Shown: positions 1 through 11,931 of the stretch, piece after piece
Position numbering within the stretch: position 1 is the first letter of the stretch
Layout of the letters: each line of letters opens with the position of its first letter
Source: Scortum barcoo
Lineage: Eukaryota; Chordata; Actinopteri; Centrarchiformes; Terapontidae
NCBI GenBank assembly: GCA_023238725.1
Contig: CM041538.1
Coordinates: 3,540,380 to 3,604,379, forward strand
Length of the DNA: 64,000 nt
Direction of reading: 5' to 3'
Notes under the pieces: generated by a model
Told to the model about the DNA's origin: nothing
What the model saw: the letters and a program-made list of their open reading frames with translations, nothing else
The model's database searches: none
Translations under genes and position numbers: made by a program

Positions 1-1333
1 CTGGATGATGAAAGCATGAGGGACCATATTCACATTTCCCACAACATGCTGCACGGTGACGGCTGCAACCGCTGGTACGACAAGTCCTTCAGCATCATTC
101 TGACCAAAGATGGACAGGCGGCCATCAATTTCGAGCACTCCTGGGGCGACGGCGTGGCTGTGCTCCGCTTCCAGAATGAGATCTTCAAAGACACAACGGA
201 GCAGCCGCTGGTCCATCCGGGCTCCGCCGCCACCGCCGTGGATTCATCCTCCACTGTGCGCAGACTGCAGTTCAAGCTGGACGGCGAGCTGGAGAGTGGC
301 ATCAAAAAAGCCAAGGAGAACTTTGATTCAGCTGTATCGAAACTCACCATTGACGCCATGGAGTTTAAGAAAGGTGGGAAGGAATTATTGAAGAGGAGCA
401 AGTTGAGTCCAGATGCTATAGCTCAGCTGGCTTTTCAGATGGGCTTCCTGAGGCAGTACGGGCAGACAGTCGCCACATACGAGTCCTGTAGCACCGCAGC
501 CTTCAAGCACGGCCGCACAGAGACTATCCGGCCAGCCAGCATGCACACAAAACAGTGCTCGCACGCCTTTGTTTGCCAGCCAGGCCAGCACAGTGTGGAG
601 CAGCTACGGGCCATGCTCAGTGAATGCTCCAAATATCATGGACAGCTCACCAAGGAAGCAGCCATGGGTGTGTATAAGATGTCCCTATGTGTATTTATTG
701 ACAATGTTTTTGAAACTACCTTGAATTATTTTACTTTTTTTACCTCTCATCATTTCACTGTTAGATATCCCTTCTACTAAAACCAAGGCTAATCCAGTAA
801 TTACAGGTATCCGATCAACAAAACCTAAAATTATTATACTTCTTCAGTGCAGTACCTCTATACCCCCACAATGGGGGGGAAAAAAAAAGCAGCTCATAAT
901 GCCTTTGATTTGTGTAAAATCACAGTCACCCTTCACCTGTTAGTAGTGCATGTGATGTCTTGTAAATATGAAATCTCAGTTTCATGTTCTTTTCTTTTCA
1001 CCAGGGCAAGGTTTTGACCGTCACCTCTTTGCCCTGAGATACCTGGCCAATTCAAAAAGCCAGGCTCTGCACAGCCTGTACGCAGACCCAGCTTACGCCG
1101 CCATCAACCACAACATCCTCTCTACCAGCACGCTCACCAGCCCCGCCGTGAGCCTCGGTGGCTTTGCCCCGGTGGTGCCTGATGGGTTCGGTGTCGGCTA
1201 TGGTGTCCATGACGACTGGATCGGCTGCAATGTGTCCAGCTACCCAGCACGCAACGTGCATGAATTCCTGCAGTGTGTCCACAAATCTTTAGAGGACATT
1301 TTCACTGTCCTGGAAGGAAAGCCAGTCAGCTAA
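1..1333 (+). CDS. cpt2: Carnitine O-palmitoyltransferase 2, mitochondrial (C-terminal half, 5' partial)
   Basis: CPT2 is the inner-membrane, matrix-facing enzyme that transfers long-chain acyl groups from carnitine back to CoA for beta-oxidation. Two exons are present: 1-667 (open at the window edge; the reading frame starts at base 1) and 1005-1333, joined by a GT/AG intron 668-1004. The splice gives AAM-G-QGFDRHL in phase, as in vertebrate CPT2. The 331 codons seen match the C-terminal half of a family of about 658 residues. The catalytic histidine of the carnitine/choline acyltransferase family is at bases 136-138 in the motif FEHSWGDG. The STST substrate-contact motif lies in the last exon (INHNILSTST), followed by the conserved GGFAPVV and GCNVSSYP blocks. 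It converges on magoh. Nothing looks broken; only the 5' half is missing because of the window edge. Confidence 0.97.
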
Positions 1334-1965
1334 GGAACAAGTGGGTCTGTCATCACCAAAAAGAAAAAAAAGCTAATTTTAGAGAACAGTGAAGCCGAGT
1401 TCAGTCGCCTTCATTCAGTCATCATTCTCAGCTTCCAAATAGTTGATTAACTTCTCTGGGCGAACATGAAGAAAGTGATATGAATATTATATTTTTTACA
1501 TCTTTAAAGAAACACAAGGGGAATCAGAGTGTTTATATATACTTCTTTTTTTTCAGAATTAATGTTTAAGAATATAGGTTGGGACTTGGACAGTTTGTCA
1601 GTTTGACTGTGGACACACGTCATAACAGTTAATTTAATTATGAAAACCACACTGAACTTCAAATACTAGAAAAACCTGTTAGCTATCAACTCTGTGACTG
1701 AACTTTACAGTCATGTCCATTAGTTTTAGGTTTACATAACAGTGAGAGGATTCTCAGATAATTGTATTATTTATGCATCAGGGCTTTCAGATGTACAATT
1801 CCTCTGCAATAGAGTTAGATTCTGTGCCTTATCAAAATGTGACTTTAACAGCACTGGCTAATTGTCACTGTAATAACTTCTATTTAACTGTAATCACAGC
1901 TTGTCATTAACAGCCTTATTGATGTGGTTGAATGTATTTTGAAATAAAATGTGACTACATTTGCT
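1334..1965 (+). other. cpt2: cpt2 3' UTR
   Basis: AT-rich sequence after the TAA stop and up to a canonical AATAAA at 1943-1948. The end is inferred from the usual 10-25 base spacing to the cleavage site. About 190 bases then separate it from the magoh poly(A) signal on the opposite strand. Confidence 0.7.
1943..1948 (+). terminator. AATAAA polyadenylation signal of cpt2
   Basis: Exact AATAAA hexamer about 610 bases past the cpt2 stop codon, followed by a TG-rich stretch (gtgactacatttg). It is the only canonical hexamer I see between the stop and the convergent magoh gene. Confidence 0.75.
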
Positions 1966-2172
1966 CCATTATGTCATGAATGTTTGTGCTGCAAGAATAT
2001 TTTTCCATTGAAAATACTATTTTACCAGAATAGTTTTTTTTATATACAGTATATCATTTAGACCTGGGCTACACACTTGTCAGCGAAAGTGAAAGCATAG
2101 TGGTAGTACCAGGGCACTTTTAACATACTTGTTTCCAGTCGCTCAGAGAAAACAGTAGGTTTTTCCTCATTC

Positions 2173-2178
2173 TTTATT
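2173..2178 (-). terminator. AATAAA polyadenylation signal of magoh
   Basis: TTTATT on the plus strand, i.e. AATAAA in the magoh direction, about 100 bases past the magoh stop. It implies a short 3' UTR, as expected for this gene. Confidence 0.7.
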
Positions 2179-2276
2179 TAAAATAAAAAACAGTTCCACC
2201 AAAAGCAAATGTACAAATGCGGTAGTACAACAACAGAAACAGAAGCTAAAGCAATTAAAACGAACAAAATCCACAT

Positions 2277-3742
2277 TTAGATGGGCTTGATCTTGAAGTG
2301 TAGGCCGATCAGACTGAAGACGAGACATTTCAGATCTTGCACCAGGTAGTAGAACACGCGGAGGCCTTCAGGGTCCCTGAAACAGTGAAATTTTAAAAGT
2401 TATATCCCTTTGGTCAGTGACAAATACTCAGTGTATACTTTCACAGCTCTTGGATAAAGAACTCACTTTGACTGGTTCACGTCAATCAAGGAGCCGATTT
2501 TGGAAGTTGTGAATGAAATGTGCTCGTCTCCAATGACAATCTCCAGTTCCTGTAAAAAATTAGGACAAAAAACAGGAAAGTCATTCTTGAGGCCTCAAAA
2601 ACGATTTTGGTCAAACTCATCAATGCAGACTAAGTTCTCACAGTCCCAATGTTAACATTCAATCCTGTGACACGTCAGACTTCATGTGATCAACAATTGG
2701 TTGACCAAATATGGAAAGGTGGGATGCTCAGTCTGTGCTATCACTGTGTGTGACCTATGGAGTCATTTTAACAAATACAGAACATTGTATAACAAAAAAA
2801 AAAAAAAAAAAGCTGGCGCCACAAATAACACAATAAAATCTGCATGAAATTACAGACCTGATAAGAGTAAACATGAAATACAATCTGGCCACAAACCTGT
2901 CTGCCAACTCTGTCGGGAGGCGGCCACAGTGCATCATCTTCCTTGGTGATCTCGCTGTCATCGATGATCCTCTTCAGCTCCTCCATCACACTTTTGTGTA
3001 CGTAAGCCTGTCGACAGATGAACCAGGTTACTTTGGACATGTTTAGAGCCAGCCACATGTTTATAACACAAATATGATGTGAGAACGGGTACATCTCTAA
3101 CAGTGACTAACTTTATATCAACATGTGAATTTCACGGTGTAACTGAGGATGATCACTTAGAAGCCCACTAATAAATAAACACCACATAGTTTACCAGTTC
3201 AAAGTCTGGCCTTTTTACCAAGATGACCAAACACCCCAAAACAGCAGGGTTTTCTATGGAGGACAGCAAAGTGTTTTAACCATCAGTTACCTCTTTTCTG
3301 ATCATCACGTCATTCTTGTAGTTGCTGTTGTTTGCGTATCTCAGTTTACCTGCAAACAATAATCGGAAATGTGAAACAAAGCATCACCTGAAACAAAACG
3401 CGTGACTGTGTTTGATCCCTGCAGGCCACATGGCGCTCAAACACACAGATGATATTATCAAAAACATTCCTGCGTTTATCAGAAGCCTATTTACTGATAA
3501 TAACTCAGTCTACACATGAACAAATTATCATTTTTTAGGAACACAGGGAGTTTCACACGGATTTGGCGCCGCTGAGGCCTATCTACTGCCGGGTGGCTAA
3601 CAGCGTTAGCTCGGACAGCTAACACGCCTCTTCTTGCCAAAATGAACTCACCGTCAGGTCTGAATTCAAACTCCAGGAACTCGTGTCCAAACTTCCCCTT
3701 GTGCCCAACATAATATCTCAAATAGAAGTCACTTGTTGACAT
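2277..3742 (-). CDS. magoh: Protein mago nashi homolog (exon junction complex core)
   Basis: MAGOH pairs with Y14/RBM8A and locks eIF4A3 on spliced mRNA, marking exon junctions for export, localisation and nonsense-mediated decay. Five coding exons on the minus strand: 3652-3742, 3291-3349, 2897-3007, 2467-2549 and 2277-2376. All introns are GT/AG and all phases close, giving 444 nt, 147 residues plus stop. The protein starts [20 protein letters not shown] and ends [13 protein letters not shown], near-identical to vertebrate MAGOH (146-148 residues). It is a single Mago domain spanning the whole protein, with no signal peptide or membrane segment. The start is fixed by the conserved N-terminus. 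It shares a 600-bp head-to-head promoter region with aatf and converges on cpt2. An A18 tract (2794-2811) lies in the intron between exons 3 and 4. Confidence 0.97.
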
Positions 3743-4342
3743 TTTGATTCTCCAGAACTTCTCTTTTTAGTGGAGCACAGGACTAAAGTTAGCTAGCAAG
3801 AGAGTCGGAGCCTCGACACCATGTGCGCATGCGCAAAGGTTCACTGCAGAGAGGGGGCAACTGTGCCCTGAAGTGTGTCTCACAGGAGGATCTTACTGTA
3901 CCGTGTAATGTGCTTGAAAAGATTAATTTCTCATTGATAGTCCCTTATTTTATTCCTTCTGCAAAATGCCAGTGAGTGCACGTATTTATTCATACTTTTA
4001 CTTTATTTTTGAATATAGTCAGCCAACTTTTGGACTCTAAATGCATCAGGTGAAAAATGCGGTCATTTTTTTGTTTTTAATGCGGCGTGCAACAACACTC
4101 AAAAGTTACTCTGTCTCCTGAAATGTTTTTTCTTTAATTTTGTAGTTAATTGTAAATGCTCGAGTCGGATTTGCCCACCTCTGCAAAGACAGGATATATA
4201 GTTCAAAAGTGCTGCCTGAAAGACTTTACTCAGGGAAAAAAACTTATGTGATGAAGAGTCGCATTTGATCGACGTCATCATTTTCCGCATCTAGCAGCGT
4301 TTCTGAGCACGGCGCACGTGTGGTTGTCCCAAACTTTGAGCC
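3743..4342. promoter_or_regulatory. Head-to-head magoh/aatf promoter region
   Basis: Six hundred bases separate the start codons of two divergent genes. Visible sites are an NRF1-type palindrome at 3824-3835 near magoh, a CRE-like GACGTCA at 4271-4277 and an E-box CACGTG at 4315-4320 just before the aatf start. The flanks are AT-rich. No transcription start can be placed from sequence alone. That both genes use this region is inferred from the divergent layout. Confidence 0.6.
3824..3835. promoter_or_regulatory. NRF1 consensus palindrome
   Basis: TGCGCATGCGCA fits the NRF1 consensus YGCGCAYGCGCR perfectly and is self-complementary. It lies 82 bases upstream of the magoh start codon, a usual distance for NRF1 sites in housekeeping promoters. 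Confidence 0.7.
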
Positions 4343-4678
4343 ATGGCAGGCTCATTTTCTCAGCAGCTCGAGGATCTGCTGAATCCTCTGCCAAAGTTTG
4401 CTGATCCAGAAGATGAAGAAGATGAAGCCACCAGAGCCCGAGTGACAGATAAATTCATCGAGGGTGATGAAGATGAAGATGAGGTCGGCAGCAGCGCTCT
4501 GAGGAGGAACAGCACATCTCTGCTGGCAGAGACTGACAAGCGGTACCAAGGGAGGGCAGTCTCTCGGAAACAACTGCTGAGGGATGCTGAGGGATCAGGT
4601 GAGGACGAGGAGGATGAAGAGGACGACGAGGAGGAGGGCAGCATAGAAGAAGACGAAGAAGAGGATTCTATGGAGGAT

Positions 4679-4710
<32 letters not shown>

Positions 4711-6010
4711 ATTGGATGATGACAATGAATTGGAGGATGATGAAGACTTGATGGACAGTGATGTGTCTAAGATGAAGAGCGCTGACGCGACCTTTCCTCA
4801 GAAAGTGGACTTCCGCAAACTGACAGCAGGCATGGATGACCTGGGAGTCAGCGAAGACGAGGAGAGTGGAGGCAGCGACGAAGAAGAAGGCTTTGATGAC
4901 GATGAGGCGGAAGACGACAGCGGCGACGACCACGATGACGACAATGATGAAGAGGTGGGGGATGAGGGAACCGTCCGCACGTTTTCTCAAGGCAAAGTGG
5001 ACGAGGAGGTTGAGAAAGGGAAGGCTGTGAGGAACCAGCTGGCCCTGTGGGACCAGCTGCTCGAGGGCCGAATCAAACTCCAGAAAGCTCTGGTGACCGC
5101 TAACCAGCTCCCACAGCCGCAGACTTTCCCAGAGTTCAAGAGGAGGGGCGGGGCCGAGCTCGCCGGGCAGCTGAAGAACACCCACAAAGCCCTGAAAGCC
5201 CTTCAGAGATCCCTGCTGGAGCTGCACGATCAGCTGCTGTACCAGAGCGCCGACACCAGGAGCATCGCTCTGGGGTCGGCAGGAGCTCAGGGTGACGACG
5301 ACGAGATCGACAGCGATGAGGGTGAAGTGGGGTCAGAGCGGGAGGCTGGAGCTCCTAAACGGAAGCTGGAGATGGCAGAGTACCCGGACTTCATGACCAA
5401 ACGTTTTGCCGCCTTCCAGCCTTACCGCGACGCCACGTTGCAAAAGTGGCATGACAAAACCAGGCTGACTATGGGAAAAAGCAGCAAGGGCTTCGGGGCG
5501 TTCGACAGAAACATTTTGACCCAGGTGGAGCAGGTGCTGATGGACAATGAGAGGCTGGTGAGGCGCACCCAGACGCAGCGCTCTGAATACAGAGTCCTGG
5601 GGAAGAGGGAGGCCTCCGCTCTCACCTCTGACACTGCCTTTCCCGAGGGAGAGGAGGCGGAGCAGCAGCTGAAGTCAAACGTGCATCTGAAGAATCTGGA
5701 TGAGGACATATTCGACGACGACGATTTCTACCACCAGCTGCTACGAGAGCTGATCGAGCGCAAGACGAGCGCGGCGGACCCCAACGACCAGGTGTCCATG
5801 GGCAGGCAGTGGCTGGCCATCCAGAAGTTGCGCAGTAAGATCAAGAAGAAGGTGGACACCAAAGCCAGCAAGGGCCGCAAAGTCCGATTCCACGTCCACA
5901 GCAAGCTGGTCAATTTCATGGCTCCCATAGACCACAGCTCCATGAGCGACGAGGCGCGCAGCGAACTGTATCGCGGCCTCTTTGGTCAGAACTCCATGGC
6001 CAGGGAGTGA
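4343..6010 (+). CDS. aatf: Protein AATF (Che-1/Traube), single-exon
   Basis: AATF is a nucleolar/nuclear protein needed for small-subunit rRNA processing; it also binds RNA polymerase II and RB1. One ORF of 555 codons covers the full family length (about 560 in human). Order: N-terminal FSQQLEDLLNPLPKF; very acidic Asp/Glu tracts at about residues 85-140 and 165-210; an AATF-Che1 domain with the NQLALWDQLLEGRIKLQKAL helix and FPEFKRR (about 215-320); and a C-terminal TRAUB domain (about 454-545) with DFYHQLLRELIERK, GRKVRFHVHSKLVNFMAP and ELYRGLFGQ. The ATG has a good context (gagccATGG). No intron interrupts it, although mammalian AATF has many exons, so it may be a retrogene or a gene that lost its introns. 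It has no stops or frameshifts, and codon use looks coding throughout. Head-to-head with magoh. Confidence 0.95.
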
Positions 6011-6340
6011 CGTGAAGGAGCTGCTTGTATGAAGCAGTGTCTGGATATAAACTAAGCAGTGCCTTTTTTTTTCACAAACAGGAATGATGCCAAGCACAGA
6101 GAGGGGGTGGACTGCTCTTTGGGCCGACGGTGACGGCGCTCTGACTCGTCACACTACAGATTTACAATTCTTAATGAAGCATTTTTATACTGAGTGACAT
6201 TTTCAGTATGTGTTGATTATGATCAGTTTGTGATAAAATATGTAATATTTTCCACCGTAAAACAACGTGCACAGGGGGTGTTAAGTGAAAACAAGTAATG
6301 TACTGTTTTTTGTTCTTGTCTCTGAGTCTCTCCTGATATA

Positions 6341-6346
6341 AGTAAA
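6341..6346 (+). terminator. Probable aatf polyadenylation signal (AGTAAA)
   Basis: AGTAAA, a common variant hexamer, 331 bases past the aatf stop, followed by GT-rich sequence (gtgtgtgtttc, then tggtgtttttttt), the usual downstream element. No canonical AATAAA lies closer. A genomic oligo(A) tail that would mark a recent retrocopy is not seen here. Confidence 0.5.
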
Positions 6347-6364
6347 GTGTGTGTTTCAAACTGT

Positions 6365-9300
6365 ATGGTGTTTTTTTTATGTAGTCCTCATTGTCCTAAC
6401 ATATATATAGGAAATGATAGAGCACTGCAGCTTCAGAAGGTCACTGACAACTAAACTTTACAGAGACAGTAAAATAGTTTGAGATGTTCCAGGAGCCACA
6501 GTGTTTCATCCACTATTCAGAAAATATTTCATTTGTGTGTGGCTCTTTTATCTCCTGTGCTCACTGCATTGTGGGACAATAGTGTCCATCAACAGTACAC
6601 TTTAGATAAACTGACTAAATCAAAACAGAAGGAGAGGAGAGGGAGGGTTTATTTTACAAAATAGACATCAGAATTAGGTCTGAAATATTTGGAAGTGTAA
6701 TCCCGATTGGACAGGCTGCCCAGAGAGGCCCTGCACTGAAAATATGCTTTTTTAATACCTCACAGATGCACAAACTTAAAAAGACAAGTGTCTTAAATTT
6801 CAGAGACAGAAAAGTATAATAAAGTCAGTCAGTGTCTCTAAAAGCTGCTTTGTAATCCAGGTCAGAAGGACTCTGGTACTCTGCAGTACTCTGTATTATG
6901 TAGTTTGTCTATTTTCCTTGTGAAACACACTGAGACATGAGGTTTTACAGTCCATGGAGGTGTAACTTTAGATATTTTGCAATTTTAGGGTACCTATATA
7001 GTGATATATTATTAGTATTATATTGTTAATGTTATTGATGTAAATGGTAGACTTTTTTGTTGTCCTCAATTTCTGCTAATTTTTGGGACAGCAGAATGCT
7101 TATTAGCCCTGTTTGAGGCAGTGTGGTGAAGTATGAATTGATTAATCATCCTGCCAATAGTTATTCTGGTCCTCCTCTTTTTATCTTCCCATGTCTCTGC
7201 TGTGTTTCCTCCACTGATGCTGTCAGTCAGCACTCTGTCCTAAGGTCATACTCACATTGACTGTAAGAATAAGGGTCTGTGGAAGAGTGCAATTTTTTAT
7301 TTGATTTTTCAGACCCCAAAACAAGCAGATTTAACCTTTACATCAGAATGAACTCAGGTCATCCATATATCAGTTTACAGCCCAGCACAGTGACCAGTGT
7401 TATTATTTCACACCAATCACAGGACTCCCTCCTGTGTCTGAACATCTTCTCTCTTGAGGTGGACGTTGAGGTGATGGACAATATCATAAAATTTTTGTCT
7501 TTGTCACAAACAGAGCAGTGAAGTGCCTTTTGTTTATTGTTGATCAACTAATGTTAGTATGTCAACACACTAAATTAAGATGGTGAACATAGCGGACATT
7601 ATAACTGTATCAGCATACCTCTATGGTTTAATACAGAAAAGGTCATATTCATTAACATATTATCCCACAATCAAAATGATTTTGTCTAAAGCAAACCCCA
7701 GACTGAAGTCTGGATGTAAACTCTGACTCTGACTGTGTTACAGTCTTGTGCTCTGTACACCCATCATCCACCCTGGCCACCTCCATGTGACTCTGGTGTG
7801 ATAGATACATGTAGCGCTTCAATCCAAAAAACATAATCTGAACGTAATCCACCATGTGAATTTGTTTCTCACCATATTGTATTTTATAAAACAGTTCAGT
7901 AATATATAAACCAAATTTCTTGGAGACAAGGTTTAAGGAAGCCAGCATCAGTAACTCCAGCTGCTATGAGACAGCCAGATGGAGCCCCAAGCAGTCAGAG
8001 TAGGAAGCAGCAGAGAGCACGTACTGTATGAGGGATGCTGGGTGTAGAAATGATGCACTTGACTGATTTCCAATAGACAGCACAAAGCAGAGAAGAAGAA
8101 AAAATCCACACAGCAGCTCCTCAGTGAAAGTTAAGAGTAAACTCAGAGGGATCTGAAGGCAGAGGATGCTGCTGATGACCTCATAACCTAGTGTTAGTGC
8201 GACCCCCACTAGATTTCCTCCTCCACAGATGCTCAGATAAGTCAAGCACTGTAGCTGATCCAGCCTGTCCACTGGGAGCCTGCGTGCAGAGAAAATAAAA
8301 CTGGAATTGAAAAAAATGGAAAATCAAAAAGCCCAATGTAAGAGTCAAAAGCATGAGGAAGGAATTGGTGCTGCTTGTTAAACTCAGCACTTTGAGCACT
8401 AGCGCCCTCCCCTGAGCCTCGGCCTCCAACCTCCATGCACATCCAACCATTCACCCTCCGACTCTACAGGCCTGCAGGCTCTGCACACCACGTTATACTG
8501 AGGCTAATGCAGATGGATGTGGGTAAAACCACCCACGACTCAGTGCTGAGGAACCAGACAGGCCTATTCACTTCAGGAAATCTGATATTTCACTCTAAAG
8601 TTTTAATCCCCAGTCTCATAAACATGGATTCACACAGATAAGACTTTGTGTATGTCGTAGAGCTCGGTGAGTGAGCTCCAGCAGTCTCACTTCAGGCTAT
8701 GGTGGGAGAACATTGCTGCAGGTGTGCCTCATTTAAATTCGTCATTTAGAGTCGCCACCTAACGGGATGACTGTGAACAATCAAAGTAAACATCTCACAC
8801 TTTAAATTTCATGATTTTGTGTTTTTTTTTGATGTACTGACAAATGTAACTAAAGTTAAATGATTCTGACTCATTACTGAGTTACACTGTCTGAAAGAAT
8901 GATGGACAGGTAGCTTGCCTTTGTTTCAGAGTTACCAATTATTGACTGGATAGAAACAGAAAATACGTATAATATTTACTTTGTACTAGTCTGACCACTT
9001 CAGACTGAGTATGCTAAAATTTTAGCACAGCAGCTGGCCATTGAGGTTATACACCATATTTTCTGCATGTTGCACAGCGCGCCAGCACACACCTGGACTG
9101 TGAAAGCTATTCATCTGTCAGATTATTGTTTTTATGTCTTTGTGTTAATGTAGACCTAAACTAGAGCTTACACGTAGATTTAGACTTTTGACTGAGCAAC
9201 ATTGTGGGGAGCGGCTTTGGAGGTGACCTGGAGACAGCGTAGAGAGAAGGTGTGGAGAGTTAGAACCTATACTGTTTTGAGTTTTCAAAATAAGAGCACT

Positions 9301-9755
9301 TTCAGTTGGTAAGATTTGGAGAATCTCTGACTGGAGCTTTAATCAGTGGGTTCCTCGAGTTTTGATCATATGTCACTCAAATAGTAATAAATAGTGCATT
9401 TTATGGTGCATTTATTAGTTTTTGTCCAGTAACAGTTAAACACATTTTTTCATTACTGTGACCACGAACATTGTGGTCTATTTCAACGTCAACATACATC
9501 AAATATTCCCTAGAGCACCAGATTTGGGTGAATCCATAGCTGAAAATAGTCCCCAACAAATTCACTATTTCCTCTACAGCACCCCGCTGAAACAACATAT
9601 TTGCGAGCTGTTTTTAAAGATTTACATCTTAGGTGGAGCGCTAACAAAGGGGGCTGTAGAGAAGTTGGAAAGCACTGAGAGACGGACAAATATGAGTTGA
9701 CAGTAAAAAAAATCTGTATATTTACCACACAGGGCAACATTGAGCCAACAAGTTA
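6365..9755. other. Intergenic region without recognisable genes
   Basis: About 3.4 kb between the aatf 3' end and the likely end of the adcyap1r1 3' UTR. It is AT-rich with only short ORFs. The longest on the minus strand (7964-8272, 102 codons, hydrophobic) shows no family motif and no splice or codon support. I recognise no RNA gene and no mobile-element end here. Confidence 0.5.
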
Positions 9756-9761
9756 AAAACA

Positions 9762-9767
9762 TTTATT
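9762..9767 (-). terminator. Candidate distal polyadenylation signal of adcyap1r1
   Basis: AATAAA on the minus strand, followed in that direction by a T/G-rich element (ttgttggctc, then tgttgccctgtgtgg). Assignment to adcyap1r1 is by position only. Confidence 0.35.
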
Positions 9768-11858
9768 GTCGATAGTTTCATAATGTACAAAAAAACCCTT
9801 CTAATGTGCACATTGAAACATAAAATGGTGCACTGTGCATCGAAAGAGAGCAAAAGAAAAAGAAGAGCTCATTAGCAGACAGAAGCAGGCTCACAGCAGA
9901 GTGCTTTGAGATACTTTTACATTCAGCCATGAGTACACAAACTGTTGAACCCATTATTTACCTCTAACTTATTCAAATAGGCAATTGGTACAATTAAGCA
10001 TTTCAATAAAGGTAACCACCATCAAAAACTAAGAAAAAAACAATTATCTTGTCATGCTAGGCAATAAAAATCAACAAGAATAAAAAGAGTACAGCAGTTT
10101 TTATGGCACTTTACTTTTCCTCATGTCTGTAAAGATTAACATTCAAAGGAAACGTATTTGATGGGTCCTGATGGGACTAGAGCTACAGTTTGTTAAATCG
10201 TTCACAGTTGAAACCCAATATCCGTGTTCTAGCTTATTAACTGCTTTATCCGCTCATTGCAGCGGATTCCAAAACAAGGACACAGCTCAGATTCCCTTAA
10301 TGGTCCAAAAGCTCGAACCCTCCCCTGTCATTACATCTGCTGGTCATATGAGATCAAAACAATTTTTAAAATGCATGCATCAGCCTATTAGAGAGTACAG
10401 AGGCGTTACAGGAGGCTTTATACTTGTAGCAAACACGACGGCCATTTGAAAAAAAGAAATATATATATGAGAACAATCACAGCGCAAAAGATTTTAAATG
10501 ACAGCTATTCACTCTGAACCACAGAAAACTCCATTTACAAGGTACGATGTTGGCAGCTTGTTTCTGTCTCGCACATTTAGACTGCAGGTTATTTAGTCAC
10601 AAAGATTGGCTACAGACCTTTCAAACACTTTGACTAACTACTTCATAGTTTAAAACAACAGGTTCAAATTAATATTTATTTACTTATAATAATAGCAACA
10701 TCTTTGTCTGACATCAACATAGTACTGGCAATATAAGGCTCCAACTCCAATATTAACACTAAAGGAAATCATTTATAAATACATCAACCAAATTAGTCTC
10801 ATGAGGTGGTGAGATTGTCAAAATGTCTGTAGTGAACTCGACTGAACATTCAACTGAACCCTAGCAGAGGTGGTGATTGTCCAGCCCTTTCCCCAAACAT
10901 CAGAAGATGAAACAGGGCCCCCGTATGGCTGCTGTTGGATCTGCACTGATATTGTTTCAGGTAGTACTGAATACATACACAGCAGATCAACAGGACAGTA
11001 CAGTTTCCGGTCAGCCCTTCTTTTCTCTCTTTGCCTTTAAATGGCCTGGACTCAATCAGGTAATTTGCAGATCAACGGGTGTACAGACATTTAAAGTAAA
11101 ACTGGGAAAAATTTGGTTGCAAAGCGAAAGTTTCTGGACATATAGATTGCATACATTGTTTTTCTTTTTATCTGGAAATAATCTCATGCACATTGAAATG
11201 TTGTGACTGAAATATTTAAATAAGAGATATATGTAATCTAGACGTCAGACTTTCACTGTTCAACCAAATGTAGCTTGGTTATAACCTAAATGCTGGGCTG
11301 TCATTTCAGACTCAGAGGTCTTATCTTAATTATAGATTCTGGGAATGGCTTTTTTCTTAAAAGAAAGGAAAAAAAGAAAGAAATACAGAGGAATTACATT
11401 AAATGTAAATTAATGTAAAATCAGTTTAGTAACTTTCTATCAAAATTATCTTATTGGTAGTGTGAAGAAGGTTTTAAAACAGCATTTAGACCATCGTGTA
11501 ATGAGATTAGATTTAGTGAAAACATGAAAGAACACTTAAATTAAAAAAGCTAAATGTTAATGTATATGCTAAATAATCTGGAACATTAACTTTAAAAAGT
11601 GGGTTCATAACCTCAGTATTTTTAAAAGCACAGTCTGGACTATGACGCCCTGAAGCTCTCAAAATGATTTAAAATGTTCATACAAAGCAAAGATATAACT
11701 CAATACATCAATAAACAATACTGCTGAAAATTCAAAGTGGAGTTTAGTTTCCTGCTTTTAGTTTAACATCCAAACAGCTGATAAAAATAGCAGAAAGCTA
11801 TTTTCCTTTACCAACAATCATGTAATATTTGATTCATTTTGTTCTTAATAACAATAAC

Positions 11859-11928
<70 letters not shown>
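11859..11928. repeat. (AAT)n microsatellite
   Basis: About 23 uninterrupted AAT/ATA units, preceded by imperfect AAC units. It lies in the presumed 3' UTR of adcyap1r1. Confidence 0.95.

Positions 11929-11931
<3 letters not shown>

Noticed and set aside
4360..5227. Serine-rich and hydrophobic minus-strand ORFs under aatf
   Set aside because: They are antisense shadows of the Asp/Glu codon runs (GAT/GAA/GAG read backwards).
7964..8272. Hydrophobic 102-codon minus-strand ORF between aatf and adcyap1r1
   Set aside because: No family motif, no splice partner, and overlapping ORFs in other frames (8181-8450). The hydrophobicity follows from T-rich sequence.
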